From contig JAKZHN010000028.1 in the NCBI GenBank assembly GCA_037179335.1, positions 124,001 through 188,000 on the forward strand: DNA of 64,000 bases, written 5' to 3'. The position numbers and the translations under genes are program-made. The stretch is from Cyclaneusma minus. Taxonomy: Eukaryota > Ascomycota > Leotiomycetes > Marthamycetales > Marthamycetaceae. Below, piece after piece: positions 43,045 to 52,106 of this stretch. Below the pieces are notes generated by a model. It was not told where the DNA came from. It saw only the letters and a program-made list of their open reading frames with translations, and made no database searches. Position 1 is the first letter of the stretch. The number at the start of each line of letters is the position of its first letter.

Positions 43045-44413
43045 GAGGCTATCATTGATCATGAACTACCCAAGAAACCCCCGACGCCCGAGAAGGTCAA
43101 GAAAGTCAAGAGGCCTAGGAAGGTCAAGAAGCCCAAATAGCCCAAGAAGCCCAAGAAGCCGTGGCCTGGCGTGTACAGAGTGGCTGTTGAGAATCGCATT
43201 CCGGAGCACATCGCGGGCAAGGAATATCGAACCGTCTGGCTACAGCTCCCGAAGCCCACTCCATTTGACCATGTCCAAGAGCTGTTTACCGCTTTTCTCG
43301 TGTATGACACCTCCACTCCGAAACCTCATCTTCGTTATGCCTCTTTCCCTCCTTCGTCGTAGAACTCACCTCGTCTACGGCGACTGCAGCGCTGCCATAC
43401 TTTCCCTCCCGCCCATAATTTACCTACATATCCGGAACTCCACGTGCTGATCATCAACTAGCGAGTCGGTCGATGTCAGGTGGAACTATTATGATCAAAA
43501 GGGACGCGCATTCATAGTACTCGTTACGCTACTCGAAGCGACACGCGCCGTAGAACAGCTATCCAGCTGTATGCTGGGAGATGAGATGGTCACTGTTCGC
43601 AGACTTCCGGGGGTAACCTCGAAAAAAGCTGAAGAAGCCGATTCTTCGAGAGAAGATATCGAATGCAACCCGGGGACCGCAGAAGATGTCGTAGTCAAAG
43701 AGGAAACCGGAGGTCTTTCTGCCCACGGCAAGCTGATGGCCGTCCCATCCCATAAACCGGCTCGCAATCCCATTCCAGCAACATCACCACTTGCAAGGCA
43801 CAATTTGGATCCTTCTCGAGCCAGCAATGAAGGATTTTGCACTTGGCTAGAAACCCAACTTCGAACTCCAGCGTTCTCGGCAGGAGCACCACCCTTCAAT
43901 CCACTCAAGCGCAGCCACTCTATGATGAGTAGTCCAGAACTGATCCCCAACCCACTCAAGCGCAGCCGCTCTATGATATCTAGTCCAGAACTGATCCCCA
44001 ATCCATTCAAGCGTATGCGCTTTACGGTAGCCAGCTCGGAACCGACCCACACATCCGCAGTCTCCTATATCCCGGCGGAAAACAACTTCCCTCCTCAAGT
44101 CAGAGATGGGGCAATTGGATTACAGACCGCACCACCGAATCGCACTTCAATGTTCCTCCTGGATCGACCACATCTTGGCTCCAACGTAGGCAATCAACAA
44201 GCCATTCCGCCCCATGGAGGATCCTACGACAGTGATGAAATAAAGTCAATAACACCTTTCTTCCACCCTGCAACGTTCCGACACATCCCAGATGACTACT
44301 ACACACTCCTCTCGCAGCAGAATAGTGACAGCGACAACGCAGTGGCTTCAAATCTCGCTCCTCCCTCTCATAATCCAGATCCTCAGATGGACATGCCGCC
44401 TTTTGATGGCTAA
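43045..44413 (+). CDS. Unnamed Lys/Pro-rich orphan with 17-residue repeats; 5' end unresolved
   Basis: The frame runs 43045-43301, then 43462-44413 after removal of a 160-base intron (donor GTATGA, acceptor ACTAG, phase 2), joining VQELFTAFLV to ESVDVRWNYYDQKGRAFIVL without a break. The N-terminal part is a Lys/Pro tract (EKVKKVKRPRKVKKPK) interrupted by an in-frame TAG at 43138-43140. Either a 45-base intron ending at that TAG removes it (donor GTCAAG is poor) or the gene is broken there. No ATG is found in frame between this stop and 43301, so the start is unknown; the ATG at 43571 gives a minimum of 280 residues. A globular block (EYRTVWLQLPKPTPFDHVQE to LLEATRAVEQLSSCM) is followed by a disordered Ser/Pro tail with the repeats at 43904-44056. 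Family and function unknown. Confidence 0.45.
43904..44056 (+). repeat. Three 51-bp coding repeats (17 residues each)
   Basis: Copies at 43904-43954, 43955-44005 and 44006-44056. The first two are nearly identical and the third has diverged. The coded unit is about LKRSxSMxSSPELIPNP, decaying to FKRMRFTVASSEPT in the last copy. Confidence 0.85.
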
Positions 44414-45029
44414 GAGGATCACCTTGCTGTGTTTACCTACCCAAGGAGCATACATTGGATGTGGCGACTACGCGCAAGATGGGGACGGGCGCTTTAGAGA
44501 GAGCGAGTTTTAAAGTCGGTCTTTGCTCACATCCCAGGGAGACAGGGGTATTCAGGAGCTTCATGGTAGCTCGCCCAGTATTGATGTTTCAAGGCGAATT
44601 ATTTTTGGAATGGAGGTTTTCTCCGAAGCTGGGGTGAAAGCACTAGCATGAAATTGCTACATTTGGCTTTGTTTTTCTTGGCTTGGGCGATCTTTACTCG
44701 AAGCATTTCTCTCTCGGCCAGGTACCCGGGTGATCATTCGCAAGGCCGGTGGTTCGCACGCTGTCTTCACCTGGTAGGTATTCTCACAGTGCTCAAATTG
44801 AAGCATTTGTTTTCAGCTGCAAGTTTCCTGTCCTGTGCGCTAGGCCTCGCATTACAGTGAGATTGAAACATTCGTAGAATCAGTCCTTGCCAAACGCTCT
44901 TAACCTACTCGTGATTTGACTTTCTCGAACACTACTTGGGATGCAGACCAACTACCATACGGCGGAACTTGGGTTTCTACCAGGTACACAATAGGGTCGG
45001 GTAGATACACATGTAGCAGAGGTTGTAAT
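44414..45029. other. Intergenic, no gene seen
   Basis: About 0.6 kb with short frames only. It leads into the repeat and retroelement relic zone. Confidence 0.4.
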
Positions 45030-45171
45030 AAGCTAGAGTATTCGTGATTACTCGTCGAATTTCTGGTTAGGTATCTGAGATGTTCAGTCACCTGGGCTAT
45101 TCTCAATCACTCTAGTATCAACTGCCCTCAATCACTTTGGTTTTTCCCAATCACTTGCCCCAGATGGGTAT
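45030..45171. repeat. Degenerate 19-bp repeat array (array B)
   Basis: Units such as CAGTCACCTGGGCTATTCT, CAATCACTCTAGTATCAAC and CAATCACTTTGGTTTTTCC, with spacing 19 to 27. The AATCACTT core is especially clear here. Array B ends directly at the start of the retroelement fragment. Confidence 0.65.
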
Positions 45172-45178
45172 CGAAGTG

Positions 45179-45610
45179 TCAGTATCTCACATGGAACCAT
45201 CCACGACCGCGACAAGACCAATGAACGTCAACCACATGGACAATAAAGATGACCTATTAGATGACCTATTAGATGTGGAAGATAAAGAAAACGCATTTGG
45301 ACAGGAGAGCACTGAATTCCCTACTACGAGGAGACCCGATCAATACCGACGACAGCTTTCTGATGCACCCGAAGAGGAAATCGAGGAACGGTGGAAAACT
45401 CTAGACTTACCACGACTCTTGGGCAGCTATGCCGGTGGGGAAAACTTCCTACCAGCAAGAAGACTACTATTCACCTGGAAGGAGATCTTCTGTAGTGAAG
45501 TCAAGAACATGCCCCAAACCGACATAATCACCCACTACATACCGACCAAGAGGACCGCTAAACCCATGGCCGCATCAACACCCCTTTACACGCCAAAAGA
45601 AACTCTTGTA
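45179..45610 (+). mobile_element. Retroelement pol fragment (Ty3/gypsy-type), truncated
   Basis: The frame 45137-45634 codes 165 residues. Residues about 100-155 (RRLLFTWKEIFCSEVKNMPQ, then TDIITHYIPTKRTAKPM and PLYTPKE) have the look of the segment just before the reverse transcriptase core in fungal gypsy-type polyproteins, where LxYTWxDxF, TD.V.H.IPT and YTPKE are common. The reverse transcriptase itself is absent: after TPKE the similarity stops and an inverted second fragment begins. No terminal repeats were found. This is a dead relic. Confidence 0.55.
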
Positions 45611-45770
45611 ACTGGCCCTCTCATCATCTTCTAAGGAAGATACGAATTTGTCTGCTGCCCCCTTACATGCTCCCCTAAGCATGATCGCTTTTGTCTCATC
45701 CTTCTCTTCCTCTGATTCCAGATTCGTTGCAAGACCAGCTACCTTAAACGCCATATTGACCGCCTTGATG
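45605..45770 (-). mobile_element. Retroelement gag-like fragment, inverted
   Basis: On the minus strand the frame 45811-45575 contains KAVNMAFKVAGLATNLESEE, KAIMLRGACKGAADKF and VSSLEDDERASYKSFF. This resembles the part of gypsy-type gag where GxAxxWFxSL is followed by a helical segment. It meets the pol fragment head-on at about 45605. The first residues of the frame are only the translated 19-bp repeat array. Confidence 0.4.
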
Positions 45771-45774
45771 GTGT

Positions 45775-45885
45775 CCTTTACTTTATTCTCGATTACTTGG
45801 GATATCCTCAAATTCTAGATTACTAGAGATCTTTACGATCACTTGAGATGTTGACAATCACTTGAAGAATATACATAAAAGCCAT
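45775..45885. repeat. Degenerate 19-bp repeat array (array C)
   Basis: Units CGATTACTTGGGATATCCT, CGATCACTTGAGATGTTGA and CAATCACTTGAAGAATATA, with an extra 8-base insertion between the first pair. It lies directly outside the gag-like fragment, so arrays B and C bracket the relic. Confidence 0.7.
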
Positions 45886-46072
45886 CTCATGGTGCCAAAC
45901 AGCTTCATGTAATTGTAGAACTGTCCTACTACCCGGCCACCGCAACATTTTATACCTACAAACTGTTTCCACGCTATACGATCCTCGCCCCTTCAAGGCT
46001 CATCGAACCGATATACAAACCGCAATAAAGACTCCGCTCTCAGCGAAACCTACAAAAGAAAGTGGAAAACTG

Positions 46073-46234
46073 CTAAATATACCACCCAGAGAACCTCGGA
46101 CCCCTATTCCACTTCCTATGCCACCAAGCGCCGAACAACACACCGCCCATGAGCAACAACCCCGGAGGTCCCGAGAGCGACACATATCTCCACACCACCA
46201 CGAAGAGCATAATGTAAGCCCCAGGCACATCCAT
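46073..46234 (-). CDS. Small membrane-type ORF, fourth of a tandem run
   Basis: 53 residues beginning MDVPGAYIMLFVVVWRYVSL, with one or two hydrophobic segments (LLLMGGVLFGAWW) and a basic end. The start lies 7 bases after the stop of the preceding ORF, in a different frame. No family recognised. It could be a genuine small protein, an exon, or chance. Confidence 0.25.
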   Translation of the reverse strand: MDVPGAYIMLFVVVWRYVSLSGPPGLLLMGGVLFGAWWHRKWNRGPRFSGWYI

Positions 46235-46241
46235 CAGGGGA

Positions 46242-46565
46242 TCAGTGCATGCGAAACTCTCGTCGCACTCGATCTCGGCGGTGACGCATAATGCGCACTT
46301 CTTCCTCGAAGTCGAGCCTTTGCTTTCGCATTTCCTCCGCGACGTAATGACCAAGCTCCACGATTCTCGCCAGAGCCATACGACCAAGCTTTATGAAGCC
46401 CGCTAGACCAACACGAAGAAGAGTCACCGCCTCACGAAAAGGCGCCATCAATCTCGCCAGAACTGCCTGGGCCCGGCGCCAGATTCGCTGATAGAAAGGG
46501 TGGTAGGAAAGGATTTGCCAGATAAGCGCACAGATTGGCAGAATGAGGGACCTGAGGAGAACCAT
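46242..46565 (-). CDS. Small membrane/helical ORF, third of a tandem run
   Basis: 107 residues. A hydrophobic start (MVLLRSLILPICALIWQILS) is followed by amphipathic helices (REAVTLLRVGLAGFIKLGRM) and a strongly charged helix (RKQRLDFEEEVRIMRHRRDR). It is in the same frame as the two ORFs before it and 15 bases after the TGA of the second. It may be the C-terminal part of a single gene interrupted by stops. Confidence 0.35.
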   Translation of the reverse strand: MVLLRSLILPICALIWQILSYHPFYQRIWRRAQAVLARLMAPFREAVTLLRVGLAGFIKLGRMALARIVELGHYVAEEMRKQRLDFEEEVRIMRHRRDRVRREFRMH

Positions 46566-46580
46566 CTTTTCTTGGAGTGG

Positions 46581-46748
46581 TCAGGGACGTCTGATGTCGC
46601 ACAGAAAGTAATGACGGAAAGCGTCTGAGGCGTGGTAGGCTTCGTAGTTGATCCAGAGAAAGTCGGAATCAGCGAGGATGTCGACGGAGATCTTGAACCA
46701 AATCGAAGCAAGACCGAAATCGGACAACCAGAGAAGGCCCGGGATCAT
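46581..46748 (-). CDS. Small membrane-type ORF, second of a tandem run
   Basis: 55 residues, MIPGLLWLSDFGLASIWFKI to FRHYFLCDIRRP. Its end parallels the end of the ORF before it (YF..DI.RP), and the DNA there is 17 of 18 identical about 199 bases apart. This suggests an old internal duplication. It starts 3 bases after the TAA of the first ORF, in the same frame. Confidence 0.35.
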   Translation of the reverse strand: MIPGLLWLSDFGLASIWFKISVDILADSDFLWINYEAYHASDAFRHYFLCDIRRP

Positions 46749-46751
46749 TTG

Positions 46752-46934
46752 TTAAGTCGATTGTTCGTGTAAGGGCTCGAGTAAGGGACGTGTGATGTCG
46801 CGTATGAAGTAGCTAAGGAGGGCCTGCGGTACGTCGCAGTCCTCGAGAGTGAAGATGAAGTAAAGGAGGCTCCAGTATGTAACTGCTGGGAGAAGACTGT
46901 GTATGACAGGGATCGAAGTAAACCCCAAGACCAT
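46752..46934 (-). CDS. Small membrane-type ORF, first of a tandem run
   Basis: 60 residues, MVLGFTSIPVIHSLLPAVTY followed by WSLLYFIFTLEDCD and LLSYFIRDITRPLLEPLHEQ. One or two hydrophobic helices. Together with the next two ORFs it forms 693 bases of one frame cut only by a TAA and a TGA. Family unknown. Confidence 0.35.
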   Translation of the reverse strand: MVLGFTSIPVIHSLLPAVTYWSLLYFIFTLEDCDVPQALLSYFIRDITRPLLEPLHEQST

Positions 46935-47264
46935 TTCTCAGCTCGGTTTGTCAATTCAGATGCGAGAGTCGAGCAAGGTCGGCTGTTCGTTCGTTGAATT
47001 TGGAGGACGAGACTCAAATGCCGAACCATTGACCAATAAAGTACTGCTCAACCAGATGCTCAAACAGCAAAAAAAGGTCGTCGACGCCAAAAAGACGACC
47101 AACGACAAGCCAAAACGCAAACAGACGAAGAGAAGAAGCTTCAAGAGCGTATCACGCATATTTGAAGTCCTTTTCATGCGCTGGTACTATAGCGAGTGTT
47201 GGCCGTTGTCTGCCGTTCGTTTCTCTCTGCTTCACCAGTTTCAGTCAGCCGTCATGTACAATTA

Positions 47265-47335
47265 GCACATCTCGAATCACTCGAAATATTCCAAATGACT
47301 TGGAATATCCCAAATAGTTGACCATTCCAACCACG
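47265..47335. repeat. Degenerate 19-bp repeat array (array D)
   Basis: Three adjoining units at exact 19-base spacing: CGAATCACTCGAAATATTC, CAAATGACTTGGAATATCC and CAAATAGTTGACCATTCCA. Confidence 0.75.
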
Positions 47336-48004
47336 AGAAAAGAGAACACCGAGCTCAAAGGCATGGTCAGAGAGAAGTTGATCTGATTCCAACGCAATGC
47401 CATCGACAGAGGACCTTCAACTTGACTCAAGGATGGAACACTCCCAAGTGTCCACATACCTACTAGTATCTTCAACCTTCTCACAACTAGTCGATGGACA
47501 CAGGACGTCGAATGGCGTATGAATAACAGCGTGCGAAATGGGTATGTGTGGATACTGGGATGATAGCAGATGACACGTTGTGTGGACAAAGAATGGAGAT
47601 ATTGGGGATCTTGGGATGTGTGTGTAGCGAATGGAAGATGTATGTTGGAAGACAATGGATGTTTGGACGAGATGGAAAGAGAGCGGAGATTGTGTATTCG
47701 CTCGGTGGGCTGTTTGAGATGTGCCTGCCGTGACTTTCCAAGTGTGCAGGGGAAAGACTGACGGATGTGAGGGTAGGAACGTACAATACCGAGCAGGTAG
47801 ATTCGCTCTTACCTCGCTATCTGACGGGAATGAGACAGCAGTGCACGAGAGGAGGGACTTGTAGAAGAAACAGTGCGATACTGTATGTAGCTCCGCTGGA
47901 AGGATGAACTGCCGTCCGAGTGGCCGTAGATGCACTCATAGACCCCAATGGTGTTGCAGTGCCATGGAAAAAGTCTGGGTACGGCCTAGGGTCAATGGGT
48001 GATA
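47336..48004. other. Low-information stretch between repeat arrays D and E
   Basis: About 0.7 kb. Open frames exist on the minus strand (47417-47935) but are rich in Ser, His and Thr from simple GTGTGG-type words and are not convincing as genes. Confidence 0.4.
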
Positions 48005-48130
48005 ATATCCCCGATTAGGTACTTGGAATATTCCCCATAACTTGGAATACTCAGAATCACCTGGATTATTCCAAGTTATCTGGAACATGTCTTGTTATTT
48101 GAGATGTTTCCAATTATTCAGAGACTGTAG
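48005..48130. repeat. Degenerate 19-bp repeat array (array E), strictly phased
   Basis: At least six units. Five successive ones have exactly 19-base spacing although their sequences differ widely: CCATAACTTGGAATACTCA, GAATCACCTGGATTATTCC, AAGTTATCTGGAACATGTC, TTGTTATTTGAGATGTTTC and CAATTATTCAGAGACTGTA. Confidence 0.8.
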
Positions 48131-48239
48131 GCCGTATCCAGAGTATAACCAGAAGCGAATTTTAGGAGTGCGACTCTGTACATACAGTTAGGTGAACAAC
48201 GTCCGAACCCCCTTCACTCTTCAAGCGAAACTTACTTGG

Positions 48240-48360
48240 AAATATTCCCTGTGATTAGGATTTAGTAACATCCAGAAAAATTCGAAACATCGCAGATGAT
48301 TAAGAGTATTTCCAATGATCAGGAATACTTCAATGATCCCGAGTAGTCCAACCAGTTCTC
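48240..48360. repeat. Degenerate 19-bp repeat array (array F)
   Basis: Units CAGATGATTAAGAGTATTT, CCAATGATCAGGAATACTT and CAATGATCCCGAGTAGTCC are at 19-base steps, with weaker units upstream (CTGTGATTAGGATTTAG). Confidence 0.7.
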
Positions 48361-49475
48361 AGAAGGTGAGAGGACGCCAAAGGTGAAAGCGGGGGGTTCA
48401 GACTTCTTTTGTCCCACTGTAATCGTAAATGTTCAGACCCTTCATGTTCTCTCAGTAGGTAGAGCTTGTCAGCTCGGAAAAGCTTCTTAGTACCTGCCAA
48501 GATCGAAAACTCAAAGGTTCAGATACTCGCAGTTCACCCCAGTATGCAGCATATCGACTCTTGCACGACCACAGAGTTAACAGCGATTCTGTCTCTGCCA
48601 CACGGAATTCTACTGCATCGAAAGAGAAGCAACTTTTCAAATATAGAGAGGTAAGAACACCACCGTCATCTCGCTATTTTTGGTGTCACCTGGCCCAAGT
48701 ACCCGTAACAAAAGTGTGAAAACCAGCCAGGTGCGCTACGCCTATTTCAGAGCACGGTTAAGTACAGGGAGCCGTAAAAAGAAAACCAGCCGTTCTACTC
48801 CACTTCCATCTGCCAAAAAAGTAGATTAAAGAAAAGTGAAGTCCCGAAGCAGCAAGAGCGACCCATATGCAACTACTTTGAAAGTGAAGAGGTGAAAGCG
48901 TGTCATCACAGGCCCAAACTAAGCTCCTCCGCCATGCCCAGTTCTACGGCCTCCTCAGCCCCCTGACCACTCCAGCAAAGTAGGACCCGGCGAGGATGTT
49001 GATCCTGATAGGACAAAGGGAATACACAAGGTAGGTGATTACTTCGTCAACGGACTGGAAGTATTGCCGTTAAGAAACGCCGAGTAAGTCCATTGCCAGC
49101 TCCCGGCGACGGCTGCGGTACCAAAAGGGAAAGATGTGCATGATGTGGAGAACATGAATGATAGCGATTAAGCCGACTTTTCGACTTGGAAACAGTTATA
49201 AACATAAAAACGCGAGCAGAAGTGCTAATAAACAAGAGCCAGAAGGCCGTTTGCCGGGAGAGTCGAGGACAAAGCTTTGCCTCAGGAGGTCGATAAGGGT
49301 AGAAAACTTTCTATGGTTATATGATGCAGGACTTCTTCCATATTTCTTTTCACTCTTCAATTTTGACAACTCGACTGGACCGTGGACGAAGGAACGGAAT
49401 AACGCCGGGATGGGGTATTTGGAAGCTTGATAACGCCGTTGACCGTGATAGTAGGTTGATACCCCCAGCTCATTT
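48361..49475. other. Gene-free region before the SomA gene 3' end
   Basis: About 1.1 kb. No supported gene, RNA gene or element. The part nearest 49475 is presumably the 3' untranslated region of the SomA gene. Confidence 0.4.
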
Positions 49476-52106
49476 TCACTCCGCTCCAATCTCGCCGGTG
49501 TCCATAAATGTATTGGCATCGAAGGCGAATGAGTCAACATCGCCTGCATCATTGTGCAGGAATGAGTCGAAGTCGAAGTCTTGTAAGACGTCACCGCCCA
49601 TGTTGGGGTTCGAAAAGTCCATATTGATGTTAAAGCCCTAGAGAGTATCAGCCTTGTGTTGTCATAGACATACAGTTTCAGGGGTAAAACTCACCATGTT
49701 GGGGTCGTCAAGATTTGAATAGTTGTTGGCGGCGGGATCGGCTGCTTGCGGAGCAGTGAGTGGCGCTGGCTGAGGCGCAGCGGAGGCAGGTTGACCATTA
49801 GCCGTAGGCTGCTGGGGATTGCTCGTCTGGCCATTCTTGTTGTTAAAGCTGGCCGGGTGCTGGGGTGTAATCGGAGTTGCCGGCGTTGGCGTTGCTGGTT
49901 CCGCAGCACCTTCATTGGAAGGTGTCGCACCGGAGTTAATAGCAGCATTGGACGGCTTCTTTGTAGGACGCTACGACAGAGGTCAGCAAAAATTACCCTT
50001 GCCTACAAGCATTGGGAACATTACCTTGCGCTCCTTGGTATCCTTCTTTGCTGCTTTAGGATTTGCCTTGTTAGCTTGGGACGGAGTCGGTGGTGCTGGG
50101 TTCTGTTGTGGGGATGATGGCTGCGTACGGTTTGCAGCAGCAGCGGCAGCAGCGGGGTTGGCGCCAGGAGCAGCACCGGCGTTAGGAGGTTGCGGCGGCG
50201 GCATGGCACGTTGCTGAGGAGTGCCCATCGACTGCGGAGGCGGACCTTGCGAAGGTTGCTGCTGCATCATTGGCGCCCCGTTAGGCTGTTGTTGCCAGTT
50301 TGGCATTTGGCCATTTGCAGCGGCCTGGTTTCGAGCAGCCATCATCTGCTGCTGCTGCTGCTGCTGGGTCATGGGAGCGTTGAATCCTGGGTGTGAGCTG
50401 GGAGGACGCATCCCATTCGGCATACCTGCCATCATGTTGGCGTCCATACCATTTGCGGGTTTGTAGAAGTGGGGGGCCATACTGGGTTCCATTTGACCTG
50501 GCATAAAGCCCATACTAGCACTTGGAGAACCGCGGTTCTGACCGTCTGGCAATGGCGAAGGAATACCAGTGGCATTAAGCTGTGGTGTCCCACGCTTCAT
50601 CTGATCATTGGGATTCGGTGATGACCGAGGTCCTCCTTGAGGAGAGGCGCCCTGCTGGAACGGCTGACCGTTTTGACCAGGAGGGCCGCCCTCGCGCGGA
50701 TTGGTCATGTTGTCTTGCTCTTGTCTGGCCATCATTAGCCGCTTCTTGTTTTGTTGCTCAAGGAGCATTAATTGCATCTGGTAGTCTTGCAGTGCATGGT
50801 TTCCGGGGGCATGAGTGCCGTTTCCTCCTGGCTGACCACCCGGGCCGGGCCTAATTCCGCCAGGTCCCATCTCAGTACCGTTGTAGAAAGCGTTGACATC
50901 CTGGCCTTGAGGCATCATTGGTGAGCCACCATTTCCAGGGCCTCCAGCCTGTCCAGCAATTCCTTTGCTGTTCATAGCGTTTTGGTGCTGCTGAGCAAGT
51001 GTAGCGGAATACTGTTGGATGGAAGCTTGCTGGCCATTGGGTGTTTGCTTCTGGAATGCATTGAACTGTGCAGCCGTTAGAGTACTGGGGTTTATGCCGT
51101 TGGTGATGAGCATCTGCGATGCCTGCATAGCGTTGGGTCCCACCTGTTGGCCTTGCATGCCTTGAGGTTGTCCTCTTCCATTAGGCATCATTCCTGGTTG
51201 GATGTTCATTGGTCCTCCGTCCATACGTTGTCTCTTCGATGGCGAAGGCTCATTCTCAGCGGATCCAGGGGATTGCGGGCGCTGCCGGTTACCATCCATA
51301 TCGGAGCCATCACGTTGCATCTGTTGCTGCTTCTGAATCATTTGCATATGTTGCGGGGTGCTAGAAGCTGTCAGTCCGACATCCCCTGAACGACTCGAGA
51401 CGCCAGAACGTACATGTTGCGGCCATTGTTCTGCATCGCCTGTCTAGCCAAATCATTCTGAGCCATTGAGAGTCCGTTCTTTTGCTGATTTCGCATCATC
51501 ATCTGATATTGGTTCATTTCAGGTCTCATCTGTCGCAACATTTGCTGCTGCTGCTCCTGTTTCATACGCGAGTTCATCTAGGATGGTATCAGTAACTGAC
51601 ACGCTGAGCCGCGAAGATGTTTTTGGGGGGGGCTTTCGACGCACCTGAGTATGGGCAATGTACTGGCCAACCTGGGGACGATCTCCTTTTCCCCGATGTG
51701 CGTTGAACATGTCCCAGAACAGGCACCACCACTCAAATAAGAAACAGCTCTCGGAAGGTGTGTTGGGCAGGTTGGGAAGGGGTAAATCATTGGGACGTTT
51801 CGAATCGAGATCATCCTTGATATCCTCCATTTCGTCGTTGACGCCATTACCTAGGCCGTTCTGCCCTCTCGGGCTGGCCTTCTTCAAGTTCATGGGCTGG
51901 TCGCTTTCGCATAGAGCCCTGGCACAATCGTACATTTCGTTCCGAAGGAAGTACTCGTAGATATATGTGTTTAGTTGTTTATGGTGCTGGCCAGCTTCCT
52001 GTCCCGGATGGGGGCCACCGGGTATTCCATTGTTCATGGCAGGCATTCCCCCGCCTACGGGGCCGCCCATTGCATTCATGCCAGCCATGGCACCAGCGTT
52101 ATTCAT
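49476..52106 (-). CDS. somA: LisH-domain transcriptional regulator, SomA/Som1 (Flo8-like)
   Basis: Regulator acting downstream of cAMP/PKA in adhesion, conidiation and virulence in other filamentous fungi; it works with a LIM-binding-type partner. Five exons (52106-51645, 51577-51414, 51360-50025, 49970-49695, 49637-49476) give 799 residues, close to the roughly 800 of Aspergillus SomA. The LisH motif is at 44-70 (LNTYIYEYFLRNEMYDCARA), followed by the conserved block with FLFEWWCLFWDMFNAHRGKG. A Met/Gln-rich region follows (MNSRMKQEQQQQMLRQMRPE), then SPSKRQRMDGG with a basic cluster, a long Gln/Asn/Pro/Gly-rich middle with poly-Q, and an acidic C-terminus (GGDVLQDFDFDSFLHND) that may be an activation segment. 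All junctions are in phase. It diverges from RCC1 across 2.1 kb. Confidence 0.9.

Noticed and set aside
46903..47265. A 120-residue plus-strand frame with a lysine-rich middle
   Set aside because: Partly antisense to the first small membrane ORF and without homology clues; the lysine run comes from an AAAAAG/ACGACC-rich stretch.
47245..47935. Minus-strand frames of 136 and 172 residues
   Set aside because: Composition is driven by GTGTGG/TTCCA words, partly translated 19-bp repeats; nothing protein-like.
48450..48540. tRNA-like word GTAGGTAGAGC with a possible small stem
   Set aside because: No B box, no acceptor stem, no anticodon arm.
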